DNA of 64,000 nucleotides from Streptomyces pactum (GCF_002005225.1 NZ_CP019724.1:806001-870000), one strand, 5' to 3'. Shown: positions 8,148 through 17,122, counted from the stretch's first letter. Translations and numbers: made by a program. The notes: generated by a model from the sequence alone, not told the origin.

Positions 8148-10274
8148 TCAGTCGCCGCTTCCCGGGCGGGAGGCGGCGGACACCGCCGCCCCGTCCGAGG
8201 ACCGGCGGCCGAGGCGTCCGGGCCACCACGCCACGGCTCCGATGTCGCGGGCGAGCGCCGGAACCAGCAGTGAGCGCACGACGAGCGTGTCCAGGAGGAC
8301 GCCGAAGGCCACGATGAAGGCGATCTGCACCAGGAAGGCCAGCGGGATGACCCCCAGGGCGGCGAAGGTGGCGGCGAGGACCACGCCGGCCGAGGTGATC
8401 ACGCCACCGGTGGCGGTCAGACCCCGCAGGATGCCCTCCCGTACACCGTGGTCCAGCGACTCCTGCCGGACCCGGGACATGAGGAAGATGTTGTAGTCCA
8501 CGCCCAGGGCGACCAGGAACACGAACCCGTACAGCGGGACGGACGCGTCGGTGCCGCTGAAGCCGAACACGTGGGTGAAGACGAGGGCCGCGACGCCCAG
8601 GGTGGCCAGGAAGTTGAGCGCCACCGTCGCCACCAGCAGCAGCGGCATCAGCAGGGAGCGCAGCAGGACGATCAGGATGACCAGGATGATGGCGAGGACC
8701 ACGGGCACGATGAGCGTGCGGTCGTGTGCGGCGGTGCGCTGGGTGTCGTACTGCTGGGCGGTGTAGCCGCCGACGAGGGCGTCCGCGCCGGGTACGTCGT
8801 GGACGGCCGACCTGAGCCGGGCCACCGTACTCTTGGCGGCGTCGCTGTCCGCCGGCGCCTGGAGCGTCGCGTCGATCCGTACGCGCCCGTCGACCACCTT
8901 CGGCTCACCGCCGCCGGGGCGCCCGGGCACGGTCACCGCGGCGGCGGAGGCGACGCCGCGGGTGTCGCGGGCCGCCGCGAGGACGGGATCCAGCCGGTCG
9001 GCGTCCGCGATGATCACCGCGGGGTTGCCGGAGCCGCCCGGGAAGTGCCGCGCCAGGGTCTGCTGGGCGGCGACGGACGGAGCGTCGTTCACGAAGATCT
9101 CGTCCAGCGGCACGCCCTTGGAGGTCAGGGTCGGCGAGAAGGCGGCGCAGGCGAGCAGCGCGGCGAGGGAGATCGCCCAGATGCGCCGCGGGGCCCGGTC
9201 CACGAGTTCGGCGATGCGGTGCCACAGGCGGTGCCCGGCCTCCGGATCGCCGGACCGGACGGGCTTGGCCGGCCAGTAGGCGGCCCGGCCGAGCAGGACC
9301 AGGACGGCGGGCAGGAAGGTGAGCGTGCTCAGTACGGCGCAGACGATGCCGATGGCACCGACGGGTCCGAGCGCGCGGTTGTTGGTCAGGTCGCTGAGCA
9401 GCAGCGCCAGCAGGCCCAGGGCGACGGTCGCGGCGCTGGCGACGACGGCTCCCCAGGAGGCGCGCAGGGCGGCGCGCATGGCCCCGAAGCGGTCCGGGTG
9501 CCGGGCCAGTTCCTCGCGGTAGCGGGCGGTGAGCAGCAGCGCGTAGTCGGTGGCGGCGCCGATGACCAGGATGGAGAGGATGCCCTGGACCTGCCCGTCG
9601 ACGCGTACGACGTCGCGGTCGGCGAGCGCGTAGACGATCGCGCAGGCCAGGCCGAGCGCGAAGACGGCGCCGAGGATGATGACCAGGGGCAGCAGGACGC
9701 TGCGGTAGACGAGCAGCAGGATCACCAGAACCGTGACCAGCGCGACGCCGAGCAGCAGCCCGTCGATGCCCGAGAAGGCGTCGGAGAGATCGGCCTGGGA
9801 GGCCGCCGGTCCGGCGAGTCGCGCCCGGGTGCCGGGGACCTGCCCGGCGGCTTCGCCGATGCGCTCCAGGACGTCGGGCAGGCGGTCGCCGAGGCCGGGT
9901 TCGACCTGGACGACGGCCTGGAGGGCCTCGCCGTCGTCCGAGGGCAGGGCGGGCGTCGGGGGGCCGACGATCCCGGGCTCCCCTTCGAGACCCGCGACCG
10001 ACCGGGTGGCCGCCGTCCGGTGTCCGGTGGCGGTGCCGCCGTCGTCGGCGGTCCACACGACGATCACGGGGAGGGTCTCGTCCTGCTGGAAGGCCTTCTG
10101 CGCGTCGACGACCCGGGTGGACTCGGCGCTGCGGGGCAGGAAGGCGGCCTGGTCGTTGGTGGCGACCTCGCCGAGCTTTCCGGCGTACGGGCCGAGCGTC
10201 CCGCCGATGCCGAGCCAGACCAGGAGCAGAACGACGGGGACGAGCCAGCGGGCTCGTCGGGAGGGGATGGACAT
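8148..10274 (-). CDS. MMPL-family RND-type exporter
   Basis: The product is 708 residues with the duplicated MMPL layout. An N-terminal helix (WLVPVVLLLVWLGIGGTL) is followed by an external domain and a cluster of five or six helices (LLLGVALVTVLVILLLVYRS onward, including GAATDYALLLTARYREEL). A second external domain and helix set follow (LIVPVVLAIILVILIVLLRS; VALGVDYNIFLMSRVRQESL). The two DY pairs (ATDYALLL and GVDYNIF) are the conserved proton-relay positions. It likely exports lipids or drugs across the membrane. I chose ATG 10274 as start; an alternative upstream start would add 14 residues. The upstream MarR gene and the palindrome at 10340 indicate MarR control. Confidence 0.9.
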   Translation of the reverse strand: MSIPSRRARWLVPVVLLLVWLGIGGTLGPYAGKLGEVATNDQAAFLPRSAESTRVVDAQKAFQQDETLPVIVVWTADDGGTATGHRTAATRSVAGLEGEPGIVGPPTPALPSDDGEALQAVVQVEPGLGDRLPDVLERIGEAAGQVPGTRARLAGPAASQADLSDAFSGIDGLLLGVALVTVLVILLLVYRSVLLPLVIILGAVFALGLACAIVYALADRDVVRVDGQVQGILSILVIGAATDYALLLTARYREELARHPDRFGAMRAALRASWGAVVASAATVALGLLALLLSDLTNNRALGPVGAIGIVCAVLSTLTFLPAVLVLLGRAAYWPAKPVRSGDPEAGHRLWHRIAELVDRAPRRIWAISLAALLACAAFSPTLTSKGVPLDEIFVNDAPSVAAQQTLARHFPGGSGNPAVIIADADRLDPVLAAARDTRGVASAAAVTVPGRPGGGEPKVVDGRVRIDATLQAPADSDAAKSTVARLRSAVHDVPGADALVGGYTAQQYDTQRTAAHDRTLIVPVVLAIILVILIVLLRSLLMPLLLVATVALNFLATLGVAALVFTHVFGFSGTDASVPLYGFVFLVALGVDYNIFLMSRVRQESLDHGVREGILRGLTATGGVITSAGVVLAATFAALGVIPLAFLVQIAFIVAFGVLLDTLVVRSLLVPALARDIGAVAWWPGRLGRRSSDGAAVSAASRPGSGD

Positions 10275-10339
10275 CGGTCTCGGGGTCTCCTGGTCTCCAG
10301 CGGCACGGAAAGTCACTCGATCACTCGATTATAAATAAT

Positions 10340-10352
10340 CTCAATGATTGAG
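10340..10352. promoter_or_regulatory. Palindromic operator in the MMPL promoter
   Basis: The perfect inverted repeat CTCAAT-G-ATTGAG lies in an unusually AT-rich stretch (10322-10356) between the MarR gene and the MMPL gene. Imperfect symmetry extends further outward. MarR proteins typically bind such sites, so the adjacent MarR protein is the likely ligand. The same AT-rich patch probably holds the -10 region of the MMPL promoter. Confidence 0.6.
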
Positions 10353-10421
10353 TTACTTCGTTCGTCGTGACACACCGGCTTCTGCCCTGACGTGTCCCCC
10401 GGATGCGCCGGGCACCGGGAA

Positions 10422-10952
10422 TCAGCGGTCGTCCGGCCGCACGAGCCGCAGTTCCCCGTTCATCGCCGTCAGGAAGCGGACCACGACCGTCAGTTCGCTC
10501 TCGTCGAAGCGGGAGCAGGTCGCCGCGGCCGCTTCGGCGAGGGGGCGGAAGTACGTCCGGGCCGCCGCCCGGGCATCGGGCACGTAGTGCAGATGGACGA
10601 CCCGGCGATCGGCGCTCTCCCGGACCCGGCGCACGTGCCCGGCACGCTCCAGCCGGTCCACGCACGCCGTCACCGCACCCGAGGTGAGCCCCAGGTGCTC
10701 GCGCAGCCGCCCCGGTGTCATGGGCTCTTGCGCGTCCAGGATCGCGGCGAGTGCCTGGACGTCGGTGGCGTGCAGTCCGTGGGTGCCGGCGAAGTCCTGC
10801 ACGAGGCGGTTGATCTCGCCGTTCATCCTCCGGAGCTGCGCGGCGAGGGAGTGCAGGTCGCCCGCCTCGTCCCCGGCTGCGGTGTCCCGCTCGTGCGCGT
10901 GCTGTCCACGCTCGTTCGCTGTCGCCACGTGATCAGCGTATAGAAGGGTCAA
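10422..10952 (-). CDS. MarR-family transcriptional regulator
   Basis: The product is up to 176 residues. The wHTH domain runs through LHATDVQALAAILDAQEPMT, then GRLREHLGLTSGAVTACVDR (recognition helix region) and the wing LERAGHVRRVRESADRRVVH. The first helix (LAAQLRRMNGEINRLVQDFA) forms the dimer interface. The start is uncertain: TTG 10952 and GTG 10928 are both in frame and neither has a strong ribosome site. It lies 5' of the MMPL exporter on the same strand with a 147-base gap containing a palindrome, so it probably represses that exporter, released by a ligand. Confidence 0.88.
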   Translation of the reverse strand: MTLLYADHVATANERGQHAHERDTAAGDEAGDLHSLAAQLRRMNGEINRLVQDFAGTHGLHATDVQALAAILDAQEPMTPGRLREHLGLTSGAVTACVDRLERAGHVRRVRESADRRVVHLHYVPDARAAARTYFRPLAEAAAATCSRFDESELTVVVRFLTAMNGELRLVRPDDR

Positions 10953-11035
10953 CCTCGGCTGTCACGCATCCACCTCGGCCCGCGCGGGGGAAGTGATCAC
11001 CGCGACGACTTCCCGTGCGAGACGGAGCCTGCCCC

Positions 11036-12613
11036 ATGAGCGAAGTACCCGGCCGCGTGAGCGGTGACGGCGACGGCGACCGTGCGGACGGACACGACGG
11101 GGCGGGACTGCGCTGTCTGGTCACCGGTGCCACGGGGTACATCGGCGGCCGGCTCGTGCCGGAGCTCCTCGCCGCCGGGCACCGGGTGCGGTGCCTGGCC
11201 CGCTCCCCGCACAAGTTGCGCGACCACCCCTGGGCCGGGCGGGCCGAGGTGGTACGCGGGGACGTCACGGACGCCGGCTCGCTGGCCGGGGCCATGGAGG
11301 GCATCGACGTCGCCTACTACCTGGTGCACGCGCTGGGCGGCGGCGGGGACTTCGAGGAGGCCGACCGGCGGGCGGCGCGCAATTTCGCCGAACAGGCCGC
11401 GGCGGCGGGGGTGCGGCGCATCGTCTACCTCGGCGGGCTGACACCGCCGAACGTGCCGGAGCGGGACCTGTCGCCGCACCTGCGCTCCCGCGCGGAGGTC
11501 GGGCGGGTCCTGCTGGCCTCCGGTGTGCCCACCACCGTGCTGCGCGCCGCGGTCGTCATCGGCTCCGGCTCGGCCTCCTTCGAGATGCTGCGCTACCTCA
11601 CCGAGCGGCTGCCGGTGATGGTCACGCCGAGCTGGGTCCACACCCGCATCCAGCCGGTCGCCGTCCGGGACGTGCTGCGCGTCCTCGCCGGCAGCGCGCG
11701 CATGCCGGACGACGTCTCCCGCGCCTTCGACATCGGCGGACCCGACGTCCTCACCTACCGGGACATGATGGTCCGGTACGCCGCGATCGCCGAGCTGCCG
11801 CGGCGGCTGATCCTGCCGGTGCCGATGCTCACCCCCGGACTGTCCAGCCACTGGGTCGGCCTGGTCACCCCGGTGCCCGCCTCGATCGCGCGCCCGCTCA
11901 CCGAGTCGCTGCGGCACGAGGTGGTGTGCCGGGAGAACGACATCGTCCGGTACGTGCCCGCCCCGCCGGGCTGTCCGCTCGGCTTCGACGACGCGGTCCG
12001 GCTGGCGCTGCGGCGCGTGCGGGACGCCCGGGTCGCCACCCGCTGGTCGTCCGCCTCCGTGCCCGGCGCGCCCAGCGACCCGCTGCCCACCGACCCCGGC
12101 TGGGCCGGCGGCAGCCTCTACACCGACCACCGCGCCCTGACCGTCGACGCCCCGCCGGACGCGCTGTGGCGGGTCGTCGAGGGCATCGGCGGCGACAACG
12201 GCTGGTACTCCTTCCCGCTCGCCTGGGCGGCACGGGGCCGGCTGGACCGGTTGGTCGGAGGGGTCGGCCTGCGTCGCGGCCGCCGGGACGCCGCCCGGCT
12301 GCGGGTCGGCGACTCGCTCGACTTCTGGCGGGTGGAGGAGATCGTCCCCGGCCGTCTGCTCCGGCTGCGCGCGGAGATGCGGCTGCCGGGACTGGCCTGG
12401 CTGGAGATGTACGCCGAGACGGACGACGCGGGCCGGACGCGGTACCGCCAGCGGGCCCTGTTCCATCCGCACGGGCTGGCGGGCCACGCCTACTGGTGGA
12501 GCGTGTGGCCCTTCCACTCCGTGGTGTTCGGCGGCATGGCCCGCAACATCGCCCGCGCCGCCGCACGGGACCCCGGGCCGTCCGGACCGGTGCACGATGA
12601 CCCCGGCTCCTGA
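11036..12613 (+). CDS. NAD(P)-dependent epimerase-like SDR with C-terminal DUF2867 domain
   Basis: The product is 525 residues. The N-terminal extended-SDR fold begins with CLVTGATGYIGGRLVPELLA (the glycine-rich GxxGxxG) and includes VAYYLVHALG and VRRIVYLGGLTPP. From about residue 350 a second domain resembles DUF2867/SRPBCC-like proteins (YTDHRALTVDAPPDALWRVV, NGWYSFPLAWAARG, VGDSLDFWRVEEI, RYRQRALFHPHGLAGHAYWW). The catalytic Tyr of a classical YxxxK is not obvious, as in atypical SDRs of this type. The ATG at 11036 has GGAG 8 bases upstream. Related genes accompany photolyase in Streptomyces light-response loci (memory), which fits the photolyase gene downstream. Confidence 0.88.
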   Translation: MSEVPGRVSGDGDGDRADGHDGAGLRCLVTGATGYIGGRLVPELLAAGHRVRCLARSPHKLRDHPWAGRAEVVRGDVTDAGSLAGAMEGIDVAYYLVHALGGGGDFEEADRRAARNFAEQAAAAGVRRIVYLGGLTPPNVPERDLSPHLRSRAEVGRVLLASGVPTTVLRAAVVIGSGSASFEMLRYLTERLPVMVTPSWVHTRIQPVAVRDVLRVLAGSARMPDDVSRAFDIGGPDVLTYRDMMVRYAAIAELPRRLILPVPMLTPGLSSHWVGLVTPVPASIARPLTESLRHEVVCRENDIVRYVPAPPGCPLGFDDAVRLALRRVRDARVATRWSSASVPGAPSDPLPTDPGWAGGSLYTDHRALTVDAPPDALWRVVEGIGGDNGWYSFPLAWAARGRLDRLVGGVGLRRGRRDAARLRVGDSLDFWRVEEIVPGRLLRLRAEMRLPGLAWLEMYAETDDAGRTRYRQRALFHPHGLAGHAYWWSVWPFHSVVFGGMARNIARAAARDPGPSGPVHDDPGS

Positions 12614-12615
12614 GA

Positions 12616-12890
12616 CGGGCGCTCCGCGTCACCCCGGCCCGCCGCGGCGGAGAACGCGGGCACGGGCGCGGGCGCGGCCCGAAACGGGGCACGGACACGG
12701 GCGCGGGCGCGGCCCGGACGCGAGCACGGGCCGGACGCGGCACGGACCGGACGCGGGCACGGGCACGGGCACGGGCCGGACGCGGGCACAGACCGGACGC
12801 GAGCACGCATCGGGCACGGGCCGGACGCGGACCGGACGCGGACCGGACGCGGGCACGGGCCGGACGCGGTGCCGCGGTCCGCGAAGCCGG
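12616..12890. repeat. Degenerate GC-rich tandem array between SDR and photolyase genes
   Basis: About 220 bases consist of imperfect iterations of cggacgcgggcacgggc-like units, mixing ggcacg and cggacgcg blocks. Every frame reads as Arg/Gly/Thr-rich low complexity, so I do not call a gene here. The photolyase promoter must lie near its 3' end (12890-12960). The 362-base gap holds no other feature I can see. Confidence 0.75.
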
Positions 12891-12975
12891 ACACACGGCG
12901 CACGAGGCGCACGCGGCGCACTTCGTCAGAGACACCTCCTCCCACCCACTCCGCGTCCCGTACCCCAGGAGCACC

Positions 12976-14352
12976 ATGACCACGTCAGTCGTCCTGTTCA
13001 CCCGCGACCTGCGGCTGCACGACCACCCGCCGCTGCGCGCCGCTCTCGACGGTTCCCGGGCCGTCGTACCGCTGTTCGTCCGGGACCGGGCCGTCGACGC
13101 CGCCGGTCACGCCGCGCCCAACCGGCTCGCGTTCCTCGCCGACTGCCTGCGGGACCTGGACGCGGGGCTCCGGGAGCGGGACGGACGGCTGGTCGTCCGC
13201 TCCGGCGACCTGGTCGAGGAGGTCTGCGCCGTGGTCGGCGAGGCGGACGCCGACGAGGTGCACATGGCGGCCGACGTCAGCGCGTACGCCCACCGGCGCG
13301 AGGATCTCCTGCGGGCCGCTCTGAATGCGCGCGGCTGCCGGCTGCACGTCCACGACGCCGTGACCACCGTGCTGGCGCCGGGGGCCGTCACCCCCGCCTC
13401 GTCCGACCACTTCGCCGTCTTCACACCGTACTTCCGCCGTTGGGGCGAGCGGCCGGTACGGGCCGTCCTGGCCGCTCCCCGAAGGGTCCCCGTCCCGGAC
13501 GGCGTCGGCTCACGGCCGCTGCCCTCCCGCCGCGACCTGCCGGGACTGTCCCCGGGACTGCCCGCCGGCGGTGAGAGTGAGGCCAGGAAACGGCTGACGG
13601 CCTGGCTGCGAGGCGGCATCACCGGCTACGCGGACCACCACGACGACCTGGCCGGCGACGCCACCTCGCGGCTCTCCCCCTACCTGCACTTCGGCGCCCT
13701 CTCCGCCGTCGAGCTGGTCCACCGCGCCCGCCGCAGGGGCGGACCCGGCGCCGAGGCGTTCGTACGGCAACTGGCCTGGCGGGACTTCCACCACCAGGTA
13801 CTGTCCGCACGTCCGCACGCCTCCACGCTCGACTACCGCACCCGGCACGACCGCTGGCGCACCGGGGCCGGGGCCGAGGAGGACGTCGCCGCCTGGAAGA
13901 ACGGGCGCACCGGCTACCCGATCGTCGACGCCGCGATGCGCCAGTTGCGGCACGAGGGCTGGATGCACAACCGCGGCCGCCTGCTGACCGCCTCCTTCCT
14001 CACCAAGACGCTCTACGTGGACTGGCGCGTCGGCGCCCGGCACTTCCTGGAGCTGCTCGTGGACGGCGACATCGCCAACAACCAGCTCAACTGGCAGTGG
14101 GCGGCGGGCACCGGCGCGGACACCCGCCCGCACCGCGTCCTCAACCCCACCACTCAGGCACGCCGCTTCGACCCCGACGGGGTGTACGTGCGGCGCTGGG
14201 TGCCCGAACTGGCGGGCCTGGAGGGACGGGCCGTGCACGAGCCGTGGCGGCTGCCGGGCCCGGAGCGGGCCGCGTACGGCGCCTATCCCGACCCGGTCGT
14301 GGACCTCGCCGAGGGCCTGGACCGCTTCCGCCGCGCCCGTGGACTCGACTGA
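12976..14352 (+). CDS. phr: Deoxyribodipyrimidine photolyase (class I CPD photolyase)
   Basis: The product is 458 residues. The N-terminal antenna domain begins TSVVLFTRDLRLHDHPPLRA. The C-terminal FAD domain carries RLSPYLHFGALS, RQLAWRDFHHQVL, TGYPIVDAAMRQLRHEGWMH, RGRLLTASFLTKTLYVDWR, DGDIANNQLNWQW and LNPTTQARRFDPDG. These include the residues binding FAD and the Trp electron-transfer chain. It repairs cyclobutane pyrimidine dimers in DNA using blue light. The ATG has AGGAG 4 bases upstream. The gene is intact although the light-type sigma and MerR genes nearby are broken. Confidence 0.95.
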   Translation: MTTSVVLFTRDLRLHDHPPLRAALDGSRAVVPLFVRDRAVDAAGHAAPNRLAFLADCLRDLDAGLRERDGRLVVRSGDLVEEVCAVVGEADADEVHMAADVSAYAHRREDLLRAALNARGCRLHVHDAVTTVLAPGAVTPASSDHFAVFTPYFRRWGERPVRAVLAAPRRVPVPDGVGSRPLPSRRDLPGLSPGLPAGGESEARKRLTAWLRGGITGYADHHDDLAGDATSRLSPYLHFGALSAVELVHRARRRGGPGAEAFVRQLAWRDFHHQVLSARPHASTLDYRTRHDRWRTGAGAEEDVAAWKNGRTGYPIVDAAMRQLRHEGWMHNRGRLLTASFLTKTLYVDWRVGARHFLELLVDGDIANNQLNWQWAAGTGADTRPHRVLNPTTQARRFDPDGVYVRRWVPELAGLEGRAVHEPWRLPGPERAAYGAYPDPVVDLAEGLDRFRRARGLD

Positions 14353-14424
14353 CCGACGGTCGGGACACGCGTGCTCGGGACGCCGCGTACGGGTCCCCGG
14401 GCGCGTACGCCTCGCGCGCGGCCG

Positions 14425-14880
14425 TCAGTCGAAGGGGCTGTTCGGCGTACGGGTGCCGGGGCTGTCGGGGCGGGCCGTGTGGTCCGGGTGGCCGCGGGTC
14501 CGGCGGGCTTCCTTCATCTCCGCCTCGTACAGGTGGTCGCGGCCCTCGGCCAGCCGGTCCACCGCCTCACGCTCCAGGTCCCTGAACTCCTGGTAGTACG
14601 TACGGTCGTAGGCCTCGACGATCTGGAACGTCCAGTGGCCCGGAATGACGTTGCGCCCGAGGATCTCCCTCTCGACCCGCTGCGCCCACTCCGTGTGCCC
14701 CGCCTCGCGCAGCAGCGTCACCGCGCGGTCCAGTTCCAGGTCCGCCGTGCCGGTGAGCTGGTGGAAGGAGAACAGGTGCCCACGGGCTCGCTCGGTCGTC
14801 TCCAGCGCCTTCGACAGGGAGCCGAGTGCTTCCACCGTCTCGTCGCTCACGCCCTCGGGGCGCCGGTGCGGATCTTCCAT
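14425..14880 (-). CDS. Conserved hypothetical helical protein
   Basis: The product is 151 residues, starting at ATG 14880 (MEDPHRRPEGVSDETVEALG). It is a mostly helical soluble protein with strong heptad-like stretches (LSKALETTERARGHLFSFHQ and FRDLEREAVDRLAEGRDHLY). No catalytic motif was seen. I recognise it only as a type of protein found beside DUF3140 and DUF2945 genes in Streptomyces. It is the last gene in a leftward run of small proteins after the FAD enzyme. The gap of 62 bases to the DUF3140 gene permits co-transcription. Confidence 0.75.
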   Translation of the reverse strand: MEDPHRRPEGVSDETVEALGSLSKALETTERARGHLFSFHQLTGTADLELDRAVTLLREAGHTEWAQRVEREILGRNVIPGHWTFQIVEAYDRTYYQEFRDLEREAVDRLAEGRDHLYEAEMKEARRTRGHPDHTARPDSPGTRTPNSPFD

Positions 14881-14942
14881 GCCGTGGCGGTTCCTCTCCG
14901 TACCCGGGGTCGGTGCGCGGTGTGCGGTGACTGCGGGCGGGG

Positions 14943-15275
14943 TCACACCGACGGGTCGTGACCCCAGTTCATGAGCGAATACCGCCAGCGGGTGTCCTGG
15001 ACGTCGCCCGAGGGACGCTGTGCCAGGTGCCGGTGGATGTAGCCGACGACCTCGCGCATGTGGCGGTAGTCGTCGTCCGAGAGGTCGCCGGTCTTCGTCC
15101 GCAGGATGCCGACGATCCTGCGTCCGGACGCGTGCCCGGTGGACTCTCCCCCGTCCTTGTGCTGTCCGGCGTCCCGGGAGCGGTCGGAGGCCAGCCACTT
15201 CTCCAGCTCGGCCGGCGTCATGTTGACCAGCTCGTGGAAGCCGGCCCGGATCTTCTTCCGTTCCTCGCCGTCCAC
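14943..15275 (-). CDS. DUF3140 family protein
   Basis: The product is 110 residues. The motif ELVNMTPAELEKWLASDRSR and the segment GRRIVGILRTKTGDLSDDDY followed by HMREVVGYIHRHLAQRP match the DUF3140 family, which is predicted to bind DNA. It ends WRYSLMNWGHDP. It follows the DUF2945 gene by 6 bases, so they share an operon. Such proteins are common in actinobacteria but have no established activity. Confidence 0.85.
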   Translation of the reverse strand: MDGEERKKIRAGFHELVNMTPAELEKWLASDRSRDAGQHKDGGESTGHASGRRIVGILRTKTGDLSDDDYRHMREVVGYIHRHLAQRPSGDVQDTRWRYSLMNWGHDPSV

Positions 15276-15281
15276 GCCGGC

Positions 15282-15515
15282 TCACTTCCTCTTCTTCTTC
15301 AGCGCGGACGGCTTGTGCACCGCGGACTTGCCCGACTTGTCACTGCGGACCTGGTACTGCGGGTCGTCGGGGGACGCGTCCACCGTGCGGCCCGCGGCCT
15401 CGGTCCGCTCGGTGATCTTCTTCTCCACCTCGCCCTCGGTCCGGTTGCCGTGGGTGTTCCAGGCGACCTTGTCGCCCTTCTCCGGGCCCTCGCGCTTCTC
15501 GCGGTTCCTCGCCAT
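15282..15515 (-). CDS. DUF2945 (hypervirulence-associated TUDOR-like) protein
   Basis: The product is 77 residues: a short SH3/TUDOR-like barrel with KGDKVAWNTHGNRTEGEVEK and a Lys-rich end (HKPSALKKKRK). The family is known as DUF2945 or HVA1; it is suspected to bind nucleic acid or protein but has no fixed role. It is strongly basic at the C-terminus. It is located 6 bases before the DUF3140 gene in a leftward operon. Confidence 0.85.
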   Translation of the reverse strand: MARNREKREGPEKGDKVAWNTHGNRTEGEVEKKITERTEAAGRTVDASPDDPQYQVRSDKSGKSAVHKPSALKKKRK

Positions 15516-15563
15516 CTCGGTACTCCTTCGTCTGCCGGTCGTTCGCGGAGACCGGAGAACGGG

Positions 15564-16868
15564 TCACATGGGAAAGCCGTTACTCCGGTGGTTCGTGGTA
15601 AGCCCGTCCTTCGGACGCGTTCCGGCCCGCAGATCCGCCAGGACGTCCCGGGCCGCCCGGCTGCCGGAGGCCAGGGCCCCCTGGACCGATCCGGTGGCGC
15701 GGTGGTCCCCGCACACGTAGCGGCCCTCGGCCCAGCGGGTGTCGCGGTTCAGCGGCCACGGGGGACGCATCGCCGGAAGGGCGCCCTCCACGGTGTACGT
15801 GGCGACCGGGTGCCAGTCGGCCGTGTCGGTGCCGTACAGCCGCGCCGCCCGCCGCCGGACGGCGCCCTCACCGTCCGGCGCGTCCGTGCCCAGGACCGAC
15901 GTGGCGACCAGCGCGGTGCCCGGCGGCCCGTAGGCGGGGCTGACCTCGGTGAGCACGCAGGTGTTGAGGACGGCGAGTGTGCTGTCGACGACGAGGGTCG
16001 GCTCGGGCAGCGGTGAGCGGTCGGTGGCGTGGTAGTAGGTGGTGACGGTCCGGCCCGGCGGCACGTCGAGCCCTGGCAGGAGGCGTGCCGCGGTGGCCGC
16101 GTCGGTGGCCACGACCACGGCGCCGGCCGGTCGCTCGGTGCCGTCCTGCAGCAGCACACCCGCGTCGGTGAGGCCGCGGACGGGTGATTCCAGCCGTACG
16201 GTGCCCTCGGGGAGCCGGGCGGCCAGGAGGCGCGGCACACCGCCGATTCCCCGGGCCGGGAGACAGAGGGTGCCGCGGGCCATGCTGCGCCACACGAGGT
16301 GGAAGAAGCGGGCCGACGTCTCCAGTTCCGGCTCCAGGAACACGCCGGCCAGGAAGGGACGCAGCAGGTTGTCCACCGCGTCGCGGGACAGTCCGCCGCG
16401 CGCCAGGGCCTGGGCGGTGCTCCGGTCACGGCCGCGTTCGAGCAGGGCGGTGGGGGCCAGTACGTCCTTCGCGGTGAGGCCGGCCAGCGCGACGAGGTCC
16501 CGGGCTCCCAGGGCCCGGCCGGGCAGCAGGCCGCCGGCCTCTCGCGGGCGCCGCGTCGGGTCGGTCAGGCGCACGACGCCGGACGGCGTGTGGGCCAGTA
16601 CCCCGGGGGTGAACGGCCGCAGACGCAGCCTTCGCAGCGGCAGCAGCCGCCGGACCTGGGGGTAGGCGGTGTTGAAGACCTGGAAGCCGCGGTCCAGGAG
16701 GAAGCCGTCCCGGCGGTCCGTGCGCATGCGCCCGCCGACGTCGTCGGAGGCCTCGTGGACCGTGACGCGCAGGCCGGCGCGGGTGAGGTCGAAAGCGCAG
16801 GCCAGCCCGGCGAGGCCGCCCCCGACCACGAGGACGTCCGGTTCCCGGCCGTGCCCGTCGTTCACCAT
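15564..16868 (-). CDS. FAD-dependent amine-oxidase/phytoene-desaturase-like oxidoreductase
   Basis: The product is 434 residues. The N-terminal dinucleotide fold is VLVVGGGLAGLACAFDLTRA, ending with the acidic VTVHEASDDVGGRMRT. The C-terminal FAD motif has GRYVCGDHRATGSVQGALAS. The substrate region is that of NAD(P)/FAD amine oxidase or carotenoid-desaturase-like enzymes; the substrate is unknown. The start at 16868 has AAGGAG 3-4 bases upstream. It lies 48 bases 5' of the DUF2945 gene. Its position beside photolyase and the broken sigma/MerR pair suggests membership of the same light-responsive group, which is inference. Confidence 0.87.
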   Translation of the reverse strand: MVNDGHGREPDVLVVGGGLAGLACAFDLTRAGLRVTVHEASDDVGGRMRTDRRDGFLLDRGFQVFNTAYPQVRRLLPLRRLRLRPFTPGVLAHTPSGVVRLTDPTRRPREAGGLLPGRALGARDLVALAGLTAKDVLAPTALLERGRDRSTAQALARGGLSRDAVDNLLRPFLAGVFLEPELETSARFFHLVWRSMARGTLCLPARGIGGVPRLLAARLPEGTVRLESPVRGLTDAGVLLQDGTERPAGAVVVATDAATAARLLPGLDVPPGRTVTTYYHATDRSPLPEPTLVVDSTLAVLNTCVLTEVSPAYGPPGTALVATSVLGTDAPDGEGAVRRRAARLYGTDTADWHPVATYTVEGALPAMRPPWPLNRDTRWAEGRYVCGDHRATGSVQGALASGSRAARDVLADLRAGTRPKDGLTTNHRSNGFPM

Positions 16869-16950
16869 GCGCGCTCCTTCCGGCTCCTCAACAGCCTGAC
16901 CCTCGTACGGGGGTCGCACCACTCGGGCGGGACCCCACCGGCCGGTCGGG

Positions 16951-17082
16951 CGGGCCTGGCCCACCGACACCACCGTCGTCCTCGGTCCCACCGGCCAGGG
17001 CGTCACCAGCACCGTGCTGCACGACGTGGACGGTCCCGTCGGACACGCGCAGCAGATGCTCACCGTCCGTCCGCAGCCGTGA
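16951..17082 (+). pseudogene. C-terminal stub of an acyl-CoA thioesterase-like gene
   Basis: The frame reads WPTDTTVVLGPTGQGVTSTV and then LHDVDGPVGHAQQMLTVRPQ before TGA. The GPVGHAQQMLTVRP ending resembles the last strand of TesB-type acyl-CoA thioesterases. No start codon or N-terminal part is present, so I read it as a remnant. The stub sits alone between two leftward genes. Confidence 0.5.
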
Positions 17083-17122
17083 CCGGCCGAGGGCGCCGAG
17101 GGCGGGGCCCGCGCCCGAGGCG

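Noticed and set aside
12597..13574. Long Arg/Gly-rich plus-strand frame across the GC array and photolyase
   Set aside because: It is a shadow of the photolyase gene and low-complexity array; the true gene starts at 12976 with AGGAG and has conserved FAD motifs.
6041..16868. A carotenoid biosynthesis cluster
   Set aside because: Only regulators, a photolyase and an FAD amine-oxidase-like gene are seen; no crtB, crtE or crtY homologues are present.
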